From positions 62,001-126,000 of the forward strand of contig OMYN01000006.1 of assembly GCA_900315265.1 (NCBI GenBank): 64,000 nt of DNA. Reading direction: 5' to 3'. This DNA comes from an uncultured Eubacteriales bacterium (lineage in GTDB: Bacteria > Bacillota > Clostridia > Lachnospirales > Bianqueaceae). This document shows positions 33,582 to 41,855 of the stretch, one piece after another. Under the pieces are notes generated by a model. That model did not search any database. It was not told where the DNA came from and saw only the letters and a program-made list of their open reading frames with translations. Position 1 is the stretch's first letter, and each line of letters starts with the position of its first letter. Both the position numbers and the translations under genes were made by a program.

Positions 33582-33619
33582 ACGACCGCAATATCTTGTG
33601 GTTATATTTCTTTAATGAA

Positions 33620-33634
33620 CACAATATGTTGTGG
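33620..33634 (+). promoter_or_regulatory. Candidate operator palindrome upstream of pflB
   Basis: CACAA-TATG-TTGTG is a perfect 5-bp inverted repeat about 32 nt after the predicted transcription start. A further TTGTGG lies just upstream at 33596-33601, making an additional distant inverted pair with CACAA. TTGTG/CACAA half-sites resemble redox-sensing (Rex-like) operators, but the 4-nt spacing is shorter than the classical Rex site. Confidence 0.35.
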
Positions 33635-33743
33635 TTTCGGTCTGTAATTTAACGTTATTTCTTTGTCAAGAGCACCGTATTTTGTGTATTGTGCACGAGC
33701 GATGCTTCCGGCAATAACTTTCTCACAAGAAAGGATTCATGAT

Positions 33744-35996
33744 ATGTTTTCATCTGACGATTGGAGCGGTTTCGAAGGACGCCTCTGGAAAGAGGAAATC
33801 AACGTAAGAGACTTTATCCAGAAAAACTACAAACCTTATGACGGGGATGCTTCCTTCCTGGCCGGCCCGACCGAGGCTACCGATAAACTCTGGGGCCGTC
33901 TTCAGCAGCTGCAGAAGGAAGAAAGAGCCAAGGGCGGCGTCCTTGATATGGACACCGACATCGTTTCCACGATCACTTCCCATAAACCGGGATATATCGA
34001 CGACACATTAAAGGATCTGGAAAAGGTCGTCGGCCTTCAGACCGATAAGCCGCTAAAACGAGCCTTCATGCCTTTCGGCGGTATCCGTATGGCCGAGGAA
34101 GCCTGCACTACCAACGGTTATACTCCTTCGCCGGAACTTCATAAGATCTTCACCGAATACGGCCGCACTCATAACGATGGTGTATTCGACGCTTACACTC
34201 CCGAGATGAAAAAGGCCCGCCATAACAAGATCATCACCGGTCTGCCGGATACCTACGGCCGCGGCCGTATCGTGGGCGACTACCGCCGGGTAGCCCTGTA
34301 CGGTATCGACAACCTGATTGCTGAAAAGCAGAAAGATTTTGCAAACTGCGGCGACGGCACCATGACAGACGATGTCATCCGCCTTCGCGAAGAGATTTCC
34401 ATGCAGATCCGGGCTCTGAAGCAGATGAAGGTCATGGCAGCTTCTTACGGTTTCGATATTTCCAAACCGGCTAAAAACGCTAAAGAAGCGGTCCAGTGGC
34501 TCTACTTCGGCTATCTGGCCGCCATCAAGACCCAAAACGGCGCGGCTATGAGCATCGGACGTATCTCCACCTTCCTGGATATTTATATCCAGCGCGATCT
34601 GGACAAAGGTACTCTTACCGAAAGCGAAGCTCAGGAACTGATCGATCATCTGTGCATGAAACTCAGAATGGTCAAGTTTGCCCGCATTCCTTCTTACCAG
34701 CAGCTCTTCTCCGGAGACCCCGTCTGGGCGACCCTGGAGGTAGCCGGCAAGGGCACCGACGGCCGCAGCATGGTCACCAAAAATGATTTCCGTTTCCTGC
34801 ATACCCTTGAAAACATGGGACCTTCTCCCGAACCTAACCTGACGGTCCTGTTTTCTTCTTCGCTGCCTCAGGCTTTCCGTGACTACGCAGCCAAGATCTC
34901 CATCAATACAAGCTCCATCCAGTATGAAAACGATGATGTCATGCGTCCTATCTGGGGTGATGACTACTCCATCTGCTGCTGTGTTTCCGCTACCCAGACC
35001 GGTAAAGAGATGCAGTTCTTCGGGGCCCGCGCCAACCTGGCAAAATGCCTTCTGTATGCCATCAACGGCGGAGTCGATGCCCGTACCGGCGAGCAGGTAG
35101 GACCCGAATACCGTCCCATCACTTCCGAATACCTGGATTACGATGAAGTCATTGCCAAATATGACCGTATGATGGACTGGCTGGCAGGCCTGTATGTCAA
35201 CACCCTGAACCTGATCCAGTACATGCACGACAAATATTACTATGAAGCTGCTGAGATGGCTCTGATCGATACCAACGTACGCCGCACCTTCGCGACCGGT
35301 ATCGCCGGGTTCTCTCATGTAGTCGATTCCCTGAGCGCCATCAAGTACGCCAAGGTCAAAGTCATCCGCGACGAAAGAGGTCTTGCCGTTGATTACCAGA
35401 CCGAGGGCGACTTCCCCCGCTACGGCAACGACGACGACCGGGCAGACGATATCGCTGTTGAACTGCTGCATACCTTCATCACCAAGATCCGCAGGCATCA
35501 CACCTATCGTAATTCCGAGCCTACGACTTCGATCCTGACCATTACGTCCAACGTCGTATACGGAAAAGCAACCGGCAATATGCCTGACGGCCGCCGGGCA
35601 GGAGCACCTTTGTCCCCCGGAGCCAACCCCAGCTACGGTGCTGAAAAGAACGGTCTTCTGGCTTCTTTAAACTCCACCGCCAAACTGCCTTACGAATGGG
35701 CCCTGGACGGCATTTCCAACACGCAGACCATCAACCCCGATGCTCTTGGCCATACTGAAGACGAACGCGTCAACAATCTGGTCCAGGTCCTGGACGGTTA
35801 TTTCGATCAAAGCGCTCATCACCTTAATGTCAACGTATTCGGTAAAGAAAAGCTCTACGACGCTATGGAACATCCGGAAAAAGAAGAGTACGCCAACTTC
35901 ACCATCCGCGTTTCCGGTTACGCTGTTAAATTTATCGATCTGACCCGCGAACAGCAGCTGGACGTGATCGCCCGCACCTGCCACGCCGTTTTATAA
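33744..35996 (+). CDS. pflB: Formate C-acetyltransferase (pyruvate formate-lyase)
   Basis: Glycyl-radical enzyme that cleaves pyruvate with CoA to acetyl-CoA and formate without oxygen. The 750-residue product has the catalytic cysteine cluster ([12 protein letters not shown]) and the C-terminal glycyl radical motif RVSGYAVKF with Gly725. N-terminal sequence [24 protein letters not shown] is typical. The frame is open 27 codons upstream, but ATG at 33744 is preceded by AAAGGA. Followed 7 nt later by the activase gene, forming the classic pflBA unit. Confidence 0.99.
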   Translation: MFSSDDWSGFEGRLWKEEINVRDFIQKNYKPYDGDASFLAGPTEATDKLWGRLQQLQKEERAKGGVLDMDTDIVSTITSHKPGYIDDTLKDLEKVVGLQTDKPLKRAFMPFGGIRMAEEACTTNGYTPSPELHKIFTEYGRTHNDGVFDAYTPEMKKARHNKIITGLPDTYGRGRIVGDYRRVALYGIDNLIAEKQKDFANCGDGTMTDDVIRLREEISMQIRALKQMKVMAASYGFDISKPAKNAKEAVQWLYFGYLAAIKTQNGAAMSIGRISTFLDIYIQRDLDKGTLTESEAQELIDHLCMKLRMVKFARIPSYQQLFSGDPVWATLEVAGKGTDGRSMVTKNDFRFLHTLENMGPSPEPNLTVLFSSSLPQAFRDYAAKISINTSSIQYENDDVMRPIWGDDYSICCCVSATQTGKEMQFFGARANLAKCLLYAINGGVDARTGEQVGPEYRPITSEYLDYDEVIAKYDRMMDWLAGLYVNTLNLIQYMHDKYYYEAAEMALIDTNVRRTFATGIAGFSHVVDSLSAIKYAKVKVIRDERGLAVDYQTEGDFPRYGNDDDRADDIAVELLHTFITKIRRHHTYRNSEPTTSILTITSNVVYGKATGNMPDGRRAGAPLSPGANPSYGAEKNGLLASLNSTAKLPYEWALDGISNTQTINPDALGHTEDERVNNLVQVLDGYFDQSAHHLNVNVFGKEKLYDAMEHPEKEEYANFTIRVSGYAVKFIDLTREQQLDVIARTCHAVL

Positions 35997-36003
35997 GGAA
36001 AAT

Positions 36004-36873
36004 ATGAATCAAAAAACTTCTGTCGTCGGAGCTGTCCACTCGCTCGAATCCTTCGGGCTGGTGGACGGCCCCGGCGTTCGTTTTGTCATCTTTCTTCAGG
36101 GCTGCCGTATGCGCTGCCGTTACTGCCACAACCCCGAGACCTGGATGATCCCTTCGCTTGATCATGTCGATGCGCTTCCCGTGGCCTCGTCCCCTGTCGA
36201 CCCGGACAGCATCACCCAGTCCGGGTCCTTGACCGCCGTCGGAGAAAAAACTCAAGGCAGGCTGGCTAAATGCACCTTCACCTTATGGACAGCCGAAGCC
36301 CTCTTCAAACGGGCCTATCGTTATCATAACTACTGGAAAAATAACGGAGGCATCACCATCAGCGGCGGAGAACCGCTGCTGCAGATGCCTTTCGTCACTT
36401 CCATCTTCCAGCAGGCTCACAGCAAGGGCATCCATACCACGTTAGATACGGCAGGACAGCCCTTTGCTCCGGACGATCCGGCTTTTATGGAAAAATTTGA
36501 CCGGCTGATGGCCGTGACCGATCTGTTTATGCTGGACCTGAAGGAAATCGATCCTGACTGCCACAAGGCCCTGACCGGCTGGTCCAACCAGTCGATCCTG
36601 GCTATGGCCTCCTATCTTTCCGACCACGGAAAGCTCATGTGGATCCGCCGCGTCCTGGTGCCCGGCCTTACAGACGACGAGGACGACCTGGTCCGCACCC
36701 GCCAGTTTATCGATTCCTTACAGACAGTCGACCGGGTGGAGGTCCTTCCCTATCACACGCTGGGGATAACCAAATGGCAGGCTTTGGGACTTTCTTATTC
36801 CCTGGACGGTGTTCCGGTTCCTACGGATCAGCAGGTAGAAAAAGCCGAAAGGCTGCTGGGGATCCGAAAATAA
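36004..36873 (+). CDS. pflA: Pyruvate formate-lyase activating enzyme
   Basis: Radical SAM enzyme that installs the glycyl radical on PFL. The 289-residue protein has the cluster motif CRMRCRYC (CX3CX2C) in the QGCRMRCRYCHNPETW context, the GGITISGGEPLLQ SAM-binding stretch, and LDLKEIDPDCHKALTG. It is longer than most PFL activases (about 245-260) because of an insertion of about 30 residues between PETWM and the FTLWTAEAL helix (SLDHVDALPVASSPVDPDS...). It directly follows pflB and ends before a bidirectional terminator. Confidence 0.97.
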   Translation: MNQKTSVVGAVHSLESFGLVDGPGVRFVIFLQGCRMRCRYCHNPETWMIPSLDHVDALPVASSPVDPDSITQSGSLTAVGEKTQGRLAKCTFTLWTAEALFKRAYRYHNYWKNNGGITISGGEPLLQMPFVTSIFQQAHSKGIHTTLDTAGQPFAPDDPAFMEKFDRLMAVTDLFMLDLKEIDPDCHKALTGWSNQSILAMASYLSDHGKLMWIRRVLVPGLTDDEDDLVRTRQFIDSLQTVDRVEVLPYHTLGITKWQALGLSYSLDGVPVPTDQQVEKAERLLGIRK

Positions 36874-36879
36874 GCAAAA

Positions 36880-36917
36880 AAAAGGCTTTGAAAACCGATT
36901 GATTTTCAAAGCCTTTT
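36880..36917. terminator. Bidirectional terminator between pflA and tRNA-Gly
   Basis: Perfect 15-bp stem AAAAGGCTTTGAAAA/TTTTCAAAGCCTTTT with an 8-nt loop, ending in T runs on both strands. It serves pflB-pflA on the plus strand and tRNA-Gly on the minus strand. Confidence 0.92.
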
Positions 36918-36921
36918 ACAG

Positions 36922-36993
36922 AGCGCGAAACGAGATTCGAACTCGCGACCCTCGCCTTGGCAAGGCGATGCTCTACCTCTGAGCCATTCGCGC
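36922..36993 (-). tRNA. tRNA-Gly (anticodon GCC)
   Basis: Standard cloverleaf: acceptor GCGCGAA/TTCGCGC, D arm GGCTCAGAGGTAGAGC, anticodon arm CGCCT-TGCCA-AGGCG (anticodon GCC), T arm GCGAGTTCGAATCTCG-type, discriminator U, no encoded CCA. Confidence 0.97.
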
Positions 36994-37023
36994 ACGTCAA
37001 TTGCTTATCGCAACGACTACACT

Positions 37024-37052
37024 ACTATATCATAAAGGTCCGGGCATGTCAA
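37024..37052 (-). promoter_or_regulatory. Promoter of tRNA-Gly
   Basis: TTGACA (37047-37052), 17-nt spacer, TATAGT (37024-37029) on the minus strand. Confidence 0.83.
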
Positions 37053-37071
37053 CCCAGGCCTTTCATTTTTG

Positions 37072-37134
37072 CGATGGGAATTCCACTTCGTGAAATTCCA
37101 CTTCGTGAAATTCCTCCCCATGAAATTCCCATCG
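37072..37134. repeat. REP-like palindromic/tandem repeat
   Basis: Outer inverted repeat CGATGGGAATT (37072-37082) and AATTCCCATCG (37124-37134). Between them are three tandem ATTCC...TGAA units of about 14 bp, the first two identical and each containing the self-complementary CACTTCGTG. It lies between the tRNA-Gly promoter and the end of the VOC gene. It resembles dispersed intergenic palindromes of Clostridia; no second copy was seen in this window. Confidence 0.75.
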
Positions 37135-37142
37135 TAAAAATT

Positions 37143-37514
37143 TTACATCTCCTGGAAAAATTCGATCAGCTCTCCGTTAAGACCGCGCACAAAAGCAACG
37201 CCGATCTTAAGGCCGTTAAGATCGCCATGTCCCGGCTCCTTGACAGATTCAGCTCCGGCGTCCAAGGCAGTTTTGTAATCCGCATCTACATCGGCGCTGC
37301 GCAGAGCGACATGTTCGAAATGTGCGTTTTCCTCTGCACCCGTGTCGGAGTTTGCAAAGATCTCGATAATATTATTGCCGCCGACATCCATCATACAAAC
37401 GTCACCGAACTGCCGGACGATAGAGCATCCCAGTTTTTTGTAAAATTCAATGGTCTGGTCTATATTTTTGACTCCTTTGAGGGCCACATGATGATAACCC
37501 AAGCGCTGAACCAT
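37143..37514 (-). CDS. VOC/glyoxalase-fold protein
   Basis: The 123-residue protein consists of two beta-alpha-beta-beta-beta modules of the vicinal oxygen chelate superfamily: LGYHHVALKGVKNIDQTIEFYKKLG at the start, and HFEHVALRSADVDADYKTALDAG in the second half, ending GVAFVRGLNGELIEFFQ. His and Glu positions fit metal ligands. It may be a glyoxalase-type lyase or an epimerase/resistance relative; the substrate is not inferable. Minus strand, monocistronic. Confidence 0.85.
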   Translation of the reverse strand: MVQRLGYHHVALKGVKNIDQTIEFYKKLGCSIVRQFGDVCMMDVGGNNIIEIFANSDTGAEENAHFEHVALRSADVDADYKTALDAGAESVKEPGHGDLNGLKIGVAFVRGLNGELIEFFQEM

Positions 37515-37671
37515 AACTGAATCCTCTTTTCATGAAATATTTACGAACCTCGTGCTGATTGCTACTATTGTAATAGTCTGCTCTGCCCCTGTCAAACGGC
37601 GGACAGAAAAACTGTCCAAAAAAGCAGGGCCCGGGCGTCGGAAAGTCTCATAAGGAGCCCGCTTTGTGCGG

Positions 37672-37701
37672 TTGACACTCTTTTAAGGGGTAGCATATAA
37701 T
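37672..37701 (+). promoter_or_regulatory. Promoter of purA-guaA
   Basis: TTGACA (37672-37677), 18-nt spacer, TATAAT (37696-37701), 45 nt before the purA start codon. Confidence 0.8.
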
Positions 37702-37746
37702 ATATGAAGCACTTGAAACATTGTCCCTTTCAAGGAGGTTATAGGA

Positions 37747-39024
37747 ATGGTTCGAGCTATTGTCGGCGCTAACTGGGGTGATGAAGGAAAAGGTAAGATC
37801 ACCGATATGCTGGCGGCCAAGTCGGATATTGTCGTACGTTTTCAGGGAGGACATAACGCCGGTCATACCATTATCAATGAGCATGGCCGTTTTGCCCTTC
37901 ATCTTCTGCCCAGCGGATCCTGCTACCCGCATATCGTCAATATCCAGGGCAACGGTGTTGCCCTGGATGTAGGCGCTCTGATCAAAGAGCTGGCGGATGT
38001 ACGTTCCAAAGGGGTCGAGCCTAAACTGCTGATCTCCGACCGGGCTCAGCTGGTCATGCCTTATCACGTTCTTCTGGATACCTATGAAGAAGAGCGGCTT
38101 GGCGCCGCCGCCTTTGGTTCCACCAAATCCGGCATTGCACCTTTCTTCTCTGATAAATATGCCAAGATCGGTTTCCAGGTAAATGAACTCTTCTATCCGG
38201 ACGAGCTGAAGGAAAAGCTCCACCGCGTCGTTGAGCTCAAGAATCTGCTGCTTGAGTACGTATACCATAAGCCGCTTCTGGATGAAAACGAACTGTTCGA
38301 CCAGATGATGACCTGGAAAGACGAGATCGCTCCTTTTGTGACCGATACCGCCTCCTATCTGCAGAACGCCATCAAAGAGGGCAAGACCATCCTGCTGGAA
38401 GGCCAGCTGGGCACCATGAAAGATCCGGACTTCGGCATCTACCCCATGGTAACCTCTTCGTCGCCTCTGGCCGGTTACGGGGCTATCGGTGCCGGCATCC
38501 CTGCCCGCGAGATCAAGGATGTCATCTGCGTCTCCAAGGCGTATTCTTCTGCTGTCGGCGCCGGTGAATTCGTATCCGAGATCTTCGGAGACGAAGCTCA
38601 GGCTCTGCGTCTTCACGGAGGCGACAAGGGTGAGTTCGGCGCTACCACCGGACGTCCCAGACGTGTCGGCTGGTATGATACGGTCGCATCCCGCTATGGT
38701 GTCCGCATGCAGAGCGCAACCGAAGTTGCCCTGACCGCGATCGACTGCCTGTCCTATCTGGACGAGATCCCTGTCTGCGTCGGCTATGAGATCAACGGCA
38801 AAGTCACCAAAGACTTCCCAGTAACTCCTCTTCTGAAGAAGGCTAAACCGGTCCTGAAAGTATTCCCAGGCTGGAAAACGAACATCCGAGGTATCACCAA
38901 ATTTGAAGACCTGCCCAAAGAAGCTCAGGACTACGTCCTGTTCATCGAGTCGGAGATCGGTGTACCGATCACCATGGTATCCACCGGACCCAAACGGGAA
39001 GAGATCATTTACCGCAACAAATAA
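37747..39024 (+). CDS. purA: Adenylosuccinate synthetase
   Basis: Joins aspartate to IMP with GTP, the first step to AMP. The 425-residue protein has the GDEGKGK P-loop (near residue 12), the HNAGHT catalytic His region, LISDRAQLVMPYH, the GTTRGIGP-equivalent region (here AAAFGSTKSGIAP, a variant), and the GEFVSEIFGDEA segment. Length fits the family. ATG at 37747 follows AAGGAGG. It is followed 26 nt later by guaA. The divergence from the usual GTTxRGIGP consensus places it in a distinct clade. Confidence 0.95.
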   Translation: MVRAIVGANWGDEGKGKITDMLAAKSDIVVRFQGGHNAGHTIINEHGRFALHLLPSGSCYPHIVNIQGNGVALDVGALIKELADVRSKGVEPKLLISDRAQLVMPYHVLLDTYEEERLGAAAFGSTKSGIAPFFSDKYAKIGFQVNELFYPDELKEKLHRVVELKNLLLEYVYHKPLLDENELFDQMMTWKDEIAPFVTDTASYLQNAIKEGKTILLEGQLGTMKDPDFGIYPMVTSSSPLAGYGAIGAGIPAREIKDVICVSKAYSSAVGAGEFVSEIFGDEAQALRLHGGDKGEFGATTGRPRRVGWYDTVASRYGVRMQSATEVALTAIDCLSYLDEIPVCVGYEINGKVTKDFPVTPLLKKAKPVLKVFPGWKTNIRGITKFEDLPKEAQDYVLFIESEIGVPITMVSTGPKREEIIYRNK

Positions 39025-39050
39025 AACCTTCTTCTGAAAAGGAAACGTAC

Positions 39051-40583
39051 ATGGAAAAAATCCTTGTTCTTGACTTCGGCGGCCAGTACAACCAGCTGAT
39101 CGCCCGCCGCGTGCGTGACCTTCATGTGTATGCGGAGATCCTGCCCTACACCACCCCTCTGGAGACTATCAAACAGAACGGTTATAAGGGCATCATCTTT
39201 ACCGGCGGCCCCAACAGCGTATACCTGGAGGAATCGCCCCACTATACTCCCGCTATTCTTGACCTCGGCATCCCCGTGCTGGGTATCTGCTACGGCGCCC
39301 AGCTGATGGCTTACATGCTGGGAGGCACCATCGAAGGCGCCAAGACCCGCCAGTACGGGCATACGGACATGACCGTCACCAAAGCGGAAAGTCTGCTGAT
39401 GAAGCAGATCCCTTCGGTGAGTACCTGCTGGATGAGCCATACCGATTATATTTCAAAGGTACCGGACCATTTCACCATCAGCGCCGTGACCGATACCTGC
39501 CCCACTGCCGCTATGGAATGGGCGGAAAAAAAGCTGTACGCTGTGCAGTTTCATCCAGAGGTTTCTCATACCGCCTACGGCAATCAGATTTTGTCCAACT
39601 TCCTCTTTGATGTCTGCGGCTGTGCGGGCGACTGGGTCATGGATGACTTTATCGATCGCACCGTCAAAGAACTGCGTCAGCAGATCGGTAACAAGGGCGT
39701 TGTCTTAGGTCTTTCTGGAGGCGTCGATTCCTCCGTTGCCGCAGCCCTTTTGTCAAAAGCGGTCGGCAGGCAGCTGACCTGCGTCTTTGTCGATCAGGGA
39801 CTCATGCGCAAAAACGAGGGCGATGATGTCGAAAATGCTTTCAAAGGCACTTTTGACATGAATTTTGTCCGCGTCAACTGTCAGGAAGCCTTCCTGTCTC
39901 ACCTGAAGGGCGTGACCGATCCCGAGGACAAACGCAAGATCATCGGCACAGAGTTTTATAAAGTATTCTGGGATATCGTCCGGGAAAAATACTCGGACGG
40001 ATATTTCGCCCAGGGGACCATCTACCCCGACCGCATCGAAAGCGGCAAGGGAGATGCCGCCAAGATCAAGACCCATCACAATCAGGTAGGTATGCCCAAG
40101 GACATTCATTTTGACGGTGTCATCGAACCTCTCAAAGATTTGTTTAAGGATGAAGTCCGTCAGGTAGGTGAAAAGCTGGGTCTGCCTCATGATCTGGTAT
40201 GGCGGCAGCCCTTCCCCGGGCCGGGTCTTGGAGTCCGCGTCATCGGTGAAGTCACTGCTGAGAAGGTCAAGATCCTTCAGGACGCCGACTGGGTTCTGCG
40301 CGATGAAGTCGCCAAGAGCCATTATGATGATAAAATGGCTCAGTTCTTCGCGGTGCTTCCCGGTGTCAAGACCGTAGGCGTCATGGGAGATGCCCGCACC
40401 TATGAAAATCTGATCGTCATCCGTGCTGTCACCACAGACGATTTCATGACGGCCGACTGGGCTAAGATCCCTTATGATCTGTTAGGCCGTATCTCCAACC
40501 GCATCATTAACGAAGTCGATCATGTCAACCGCGTAGCCTACGATATCACCAGTAAGCCGCCGGGCACGGTCGAGTGGGAATAA
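39051..40583 (+). CDS. guaA: GMP synthase (glutamine-hydrolysing)
   Basis: Converts XMP to GMP. The 510-residue protein comprises an N-terminal class I glutamine amidotransferase (FTGGPNSVY, the nucleophile Cys in GICYGAQ, His/Glu in QFHPEV), the PP-loop ATP pyrophosphatase (GLSGGVDSSV) and the C-terminal dimerisation domain ending VAYDITSKPPGTVEWE. ATG at 39051 follows AAAAGGAAA. The intact 3' end abuts a mobilizable element; the guaA 3' end is a known integration hotspot for genomic islands. Confidence 0.98.
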   Translation: MEKILVLDFGGQYNQLIARRVRDLHVYAEILPYTTPLETIKQNGYKGIIFTGGPNSVYLEESPHYTPAILDLGIPVLGICYGAQLMAYMLGGTIEGAKTRQYGHTDMTVTKAESLLMKQIPSVSTCWMSHTDYISKVPDHFTISAVTDTCPTAAMEWAEKKLYAVQFHPEVSHTAYGNQILSNFLFDVCGCAGDWVMDDFIDRTVKELRQQIGNKGVVLGLSGGVDSSVAAALLSKAVGRQLTCVFVDQGLMRKNEGDDVENAFKGTFDMNFVRVNCQEAFLSHLKGVTDPEDKRKIIGTEFYKVFWDIVREKYSDGYFAQGTIYPDRIESGKGDAAKIKTHHNQVGMPKDIHFDGVIEPLKDLFKDEVRQVGEKLGLPHDLVWRQPFPGPGLGVRVIGEVTAEKVKILQDADWVLRDEVAKSHYDDKMAQFFAVLPGVKTVGVMGDARTYENLIVIRAVTTDDFMTADWAKIPYDLLGRISNRIINEVDHVNRVAYDITSKPPGTVEWE

Positions 40584-40641
40584 GTATGGCCGCTGAAAAT
40601 ATGGCTTAAACAAAGGGTTTGCGGCACCTCAAAGGGCTCTG

Positions 40642-40663
40642 TGATAACATTTTGATAACATTT
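40642..40663 (+). repeat. Tandem 11-bp repeat at the guaA-proximal end of the mobile element
   Basis: TGATAACATTT occurs twice back to back, 59 nt after the guaA stop. Short direct repeats near the end of an integrase-bearing element are typical of integrase/excisionase arm-binding sites; this role is inferred. Confidence 0.5.
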
Positions 40664-40779
40664 GAAATTCTGCTTTTGTTCTGAAGAAGCACATATGGCT
40701 TGCAGGTACATGGATCCGGACCAGTAAAACAGCTGGCCGAGGATACAGTCAGCGGGCTGAACGTGCAGAAGAGAATAAG

Positions 40780-40829
40780 GAGCAGGGTTCTACTGAACTT
40801 TAGAAGTTTGGTAGGACCCTGCTCTTTTT
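40780..40829 (+). terminator. Terminator downstream of guaA, at the edge of the element
   Basis: Hairpin with GAGCAGGGTTCTAC/GTAGGACCCTGCTC arms followed by TTTTT on the plus strand. The minus-strand side has a weak T-rich stretch and may also end the XRE gene transcript. The 196 nt between guaA and this hairpin hold only the 11-bp repeats. Confidence 0.75.
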
Positions 40830-40856
40830 GTTTCTGCAGAAATTGCCGTCTGTGAG

Positions 40857-41381
40857 TTATTGTTCATCCGTTTTCAGCGCTTTGGACAGTTCATCGGAAA
40901 GCTTCTGGGAAGGAACTTTTGCAGAACGGACAGTGGAACTGTTAAGGGAATAATTGTAGCGCCAGCGGTCATATTCCTCTTTGGATATTTCCCCGGCGTC
41001 CAGCTTTGCTTTCATGGCGGCCCAGTCGTCCAGCATCGTCCAAAGAACCGAGCCGGGCTGTGTAACAGATTTATCAAGGCGCAGGCATACTGTGCCGTCA
41101 ATCGTATCGACGGAGAGACCGTAAACGTCTTCCAGGGTGAACAGTGTGTGGATCAGACCGATGTATGTATCAATATCCGGAACGGCAAGGGACTCGGGAA
41201 CGACACCAAAGATCTCAGCCATTGCTTTGGTCAGGTCAGCCTTGGGCTTCCTGGAGTTGTTCTCATATTGTGCGATCCTGACATCCGCTCCCTTCTTTTC
41301 GAAGCCGAGCAGCTGTCCCAGGCCGTTCATGGTCAGATTGTTCCTCAAGCGGAAGAAATGTATTCGCTCGCCGATAGCCAT
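40857..41381 (-). CDS. XRE-family HTH repressor of the mobile element
   Basis: The 174-residue protein has an N-terminal lambda-repressor-like HTH (IGERIHFFRLRNNLTMNGLGQLL... RIAQYENNSRKPKADL, residues 3-60) and a C-terminal helical region. It is transcribed divergently from the excisionase-like gene across a 200-nt control region holding palindromes, the usual arrangement for an element's lysogeny-type repressor. ATG at 41381 follows AGGAGG. Promoter TTGATT-17-TACACT at 41425-41453. Confidence 0.85.
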   Translation of the reverse strand: MAIGERIHFFRLRNNLTMNGLGQLLGFEKKGADVRIAQYENNSRKPKADLTKAMAEIFGVVPESLAVPDIDTYIGLIHTLFTLEDVYGLSVDTIDGTVCLRLDKSVTQPGSVLWTMLDDWAAMKAKLDAGEISKEEYDRWRYNYSLNSSTVRSAKVPSQKLSDELSKALKTDEQ

Positions 41382-41424
41382 CGCAGGTACCTCCTGTCAT
41401 TTGATGATAAATCCAGATAAGTCG

Positions 41425-41453
41425 AGTGTAGCAGATATGCTTAGAACAATCAA
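41425..41453 (-). promoter_or_regulatory. Promoter of the XRE repressor gene
   Basis: TTGATT (41448-41453), 17-nt spacer, TACACT (41425-41430) on the minus strand. Confidence 0.5.
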
Positions 41454-41459
41454 TGCAAA

Positions 41460-41548
41460 ACTAAATAAATTTATTTAGTAAATACCATTCAGGACTCTTG
41501 ACACTAAGCAAATATATATAGTATATTAACACTAAGCAAAATTGCTTA
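41460..41548. promoter_or_regulatory. Operator region with palindromes and forward promoter
   Basis: A perfect 20-bp palindrome ACTAAATAAA/TTTATTTAGT (41460-41479) comes first. Next is a promoter TTGACA (41498-41503)-18-TATATT (41522-41527). ACTAAGCAAA occurs twice (41503-41512 and 41531-41540), the second copy being half of the palindrome TAAGCAA-AA-TTGCTTA (41533-41548). Copies flank the -10 element, as expected for repressor operators. Confidence 0.65.
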
Positions 41549-41579
41549 ATGCCATCTTGAAGAAAAGGAGGGAAAACAG

Positions 41580-41855
41580 ATGCCAGGAATAAAAGAAAGA
41601 ACCGGGGAAAAGATGTTCATGCGTGCGGAGGAAGTCGCGACGGTACTGGATGTTACCGTGCCGTATGCTTATAAGCTGATCCGCAGGCTGAACCGGGAAC
41701 TGGCGGGAAGAGGATGCTTTGTGAACGCCGGAAGGATCGACAGGAAGTATTTCTATGACCAGTTTTACGGGACGTCAGGCGGTGCGGCGCATAAGACCAT
41801 GGCCAATGAGGAAGACATCGACAACAATCAGTCAGTGAAGAAGGAGGACAGGTAA
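41580..41855 (+). CDS. Excisionase-like small HTH protein
   Basis: The 91-residue protein contains a winged-helix/MerR-like HTH (MRAEEVATVLDVTVPYAYKLIRRLNREL, residues 15-43) followed by AGRIDRKYFYDQFYG, the pattern of excisionase/DNA-binding proteins that precede integrases in Clostridia mobile elements. ATG at 41580 follows AGGAGGG. It ends exactly at the integrase start codon. Confidence 0.8.
   Translation: MPGIKERTGEKMFMRAEEVATVLDVTVPYAYKLIRRLNRELAGRGCFVNAGRIDRKYFYDQFYGTSGGAAHKTMANEEDIDNNQSVKKEDR

Noticed and set aside
34053-35501. A 482-codon open frame on the minus strand opposite pflB
   Set aside because: It is a mirror of the strongly biased pflB coding frame; no ribosome site and no recognisable domain.
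37607-37640. GGACAG-aaaaa-CTGTCC hairpin upstream of purA as a terminator or purine riboswitch part
   Set aside because: It is followed by A residues, not T, on the plus strand, and none of the conserved purine-riboswitch loop sequences are visible.
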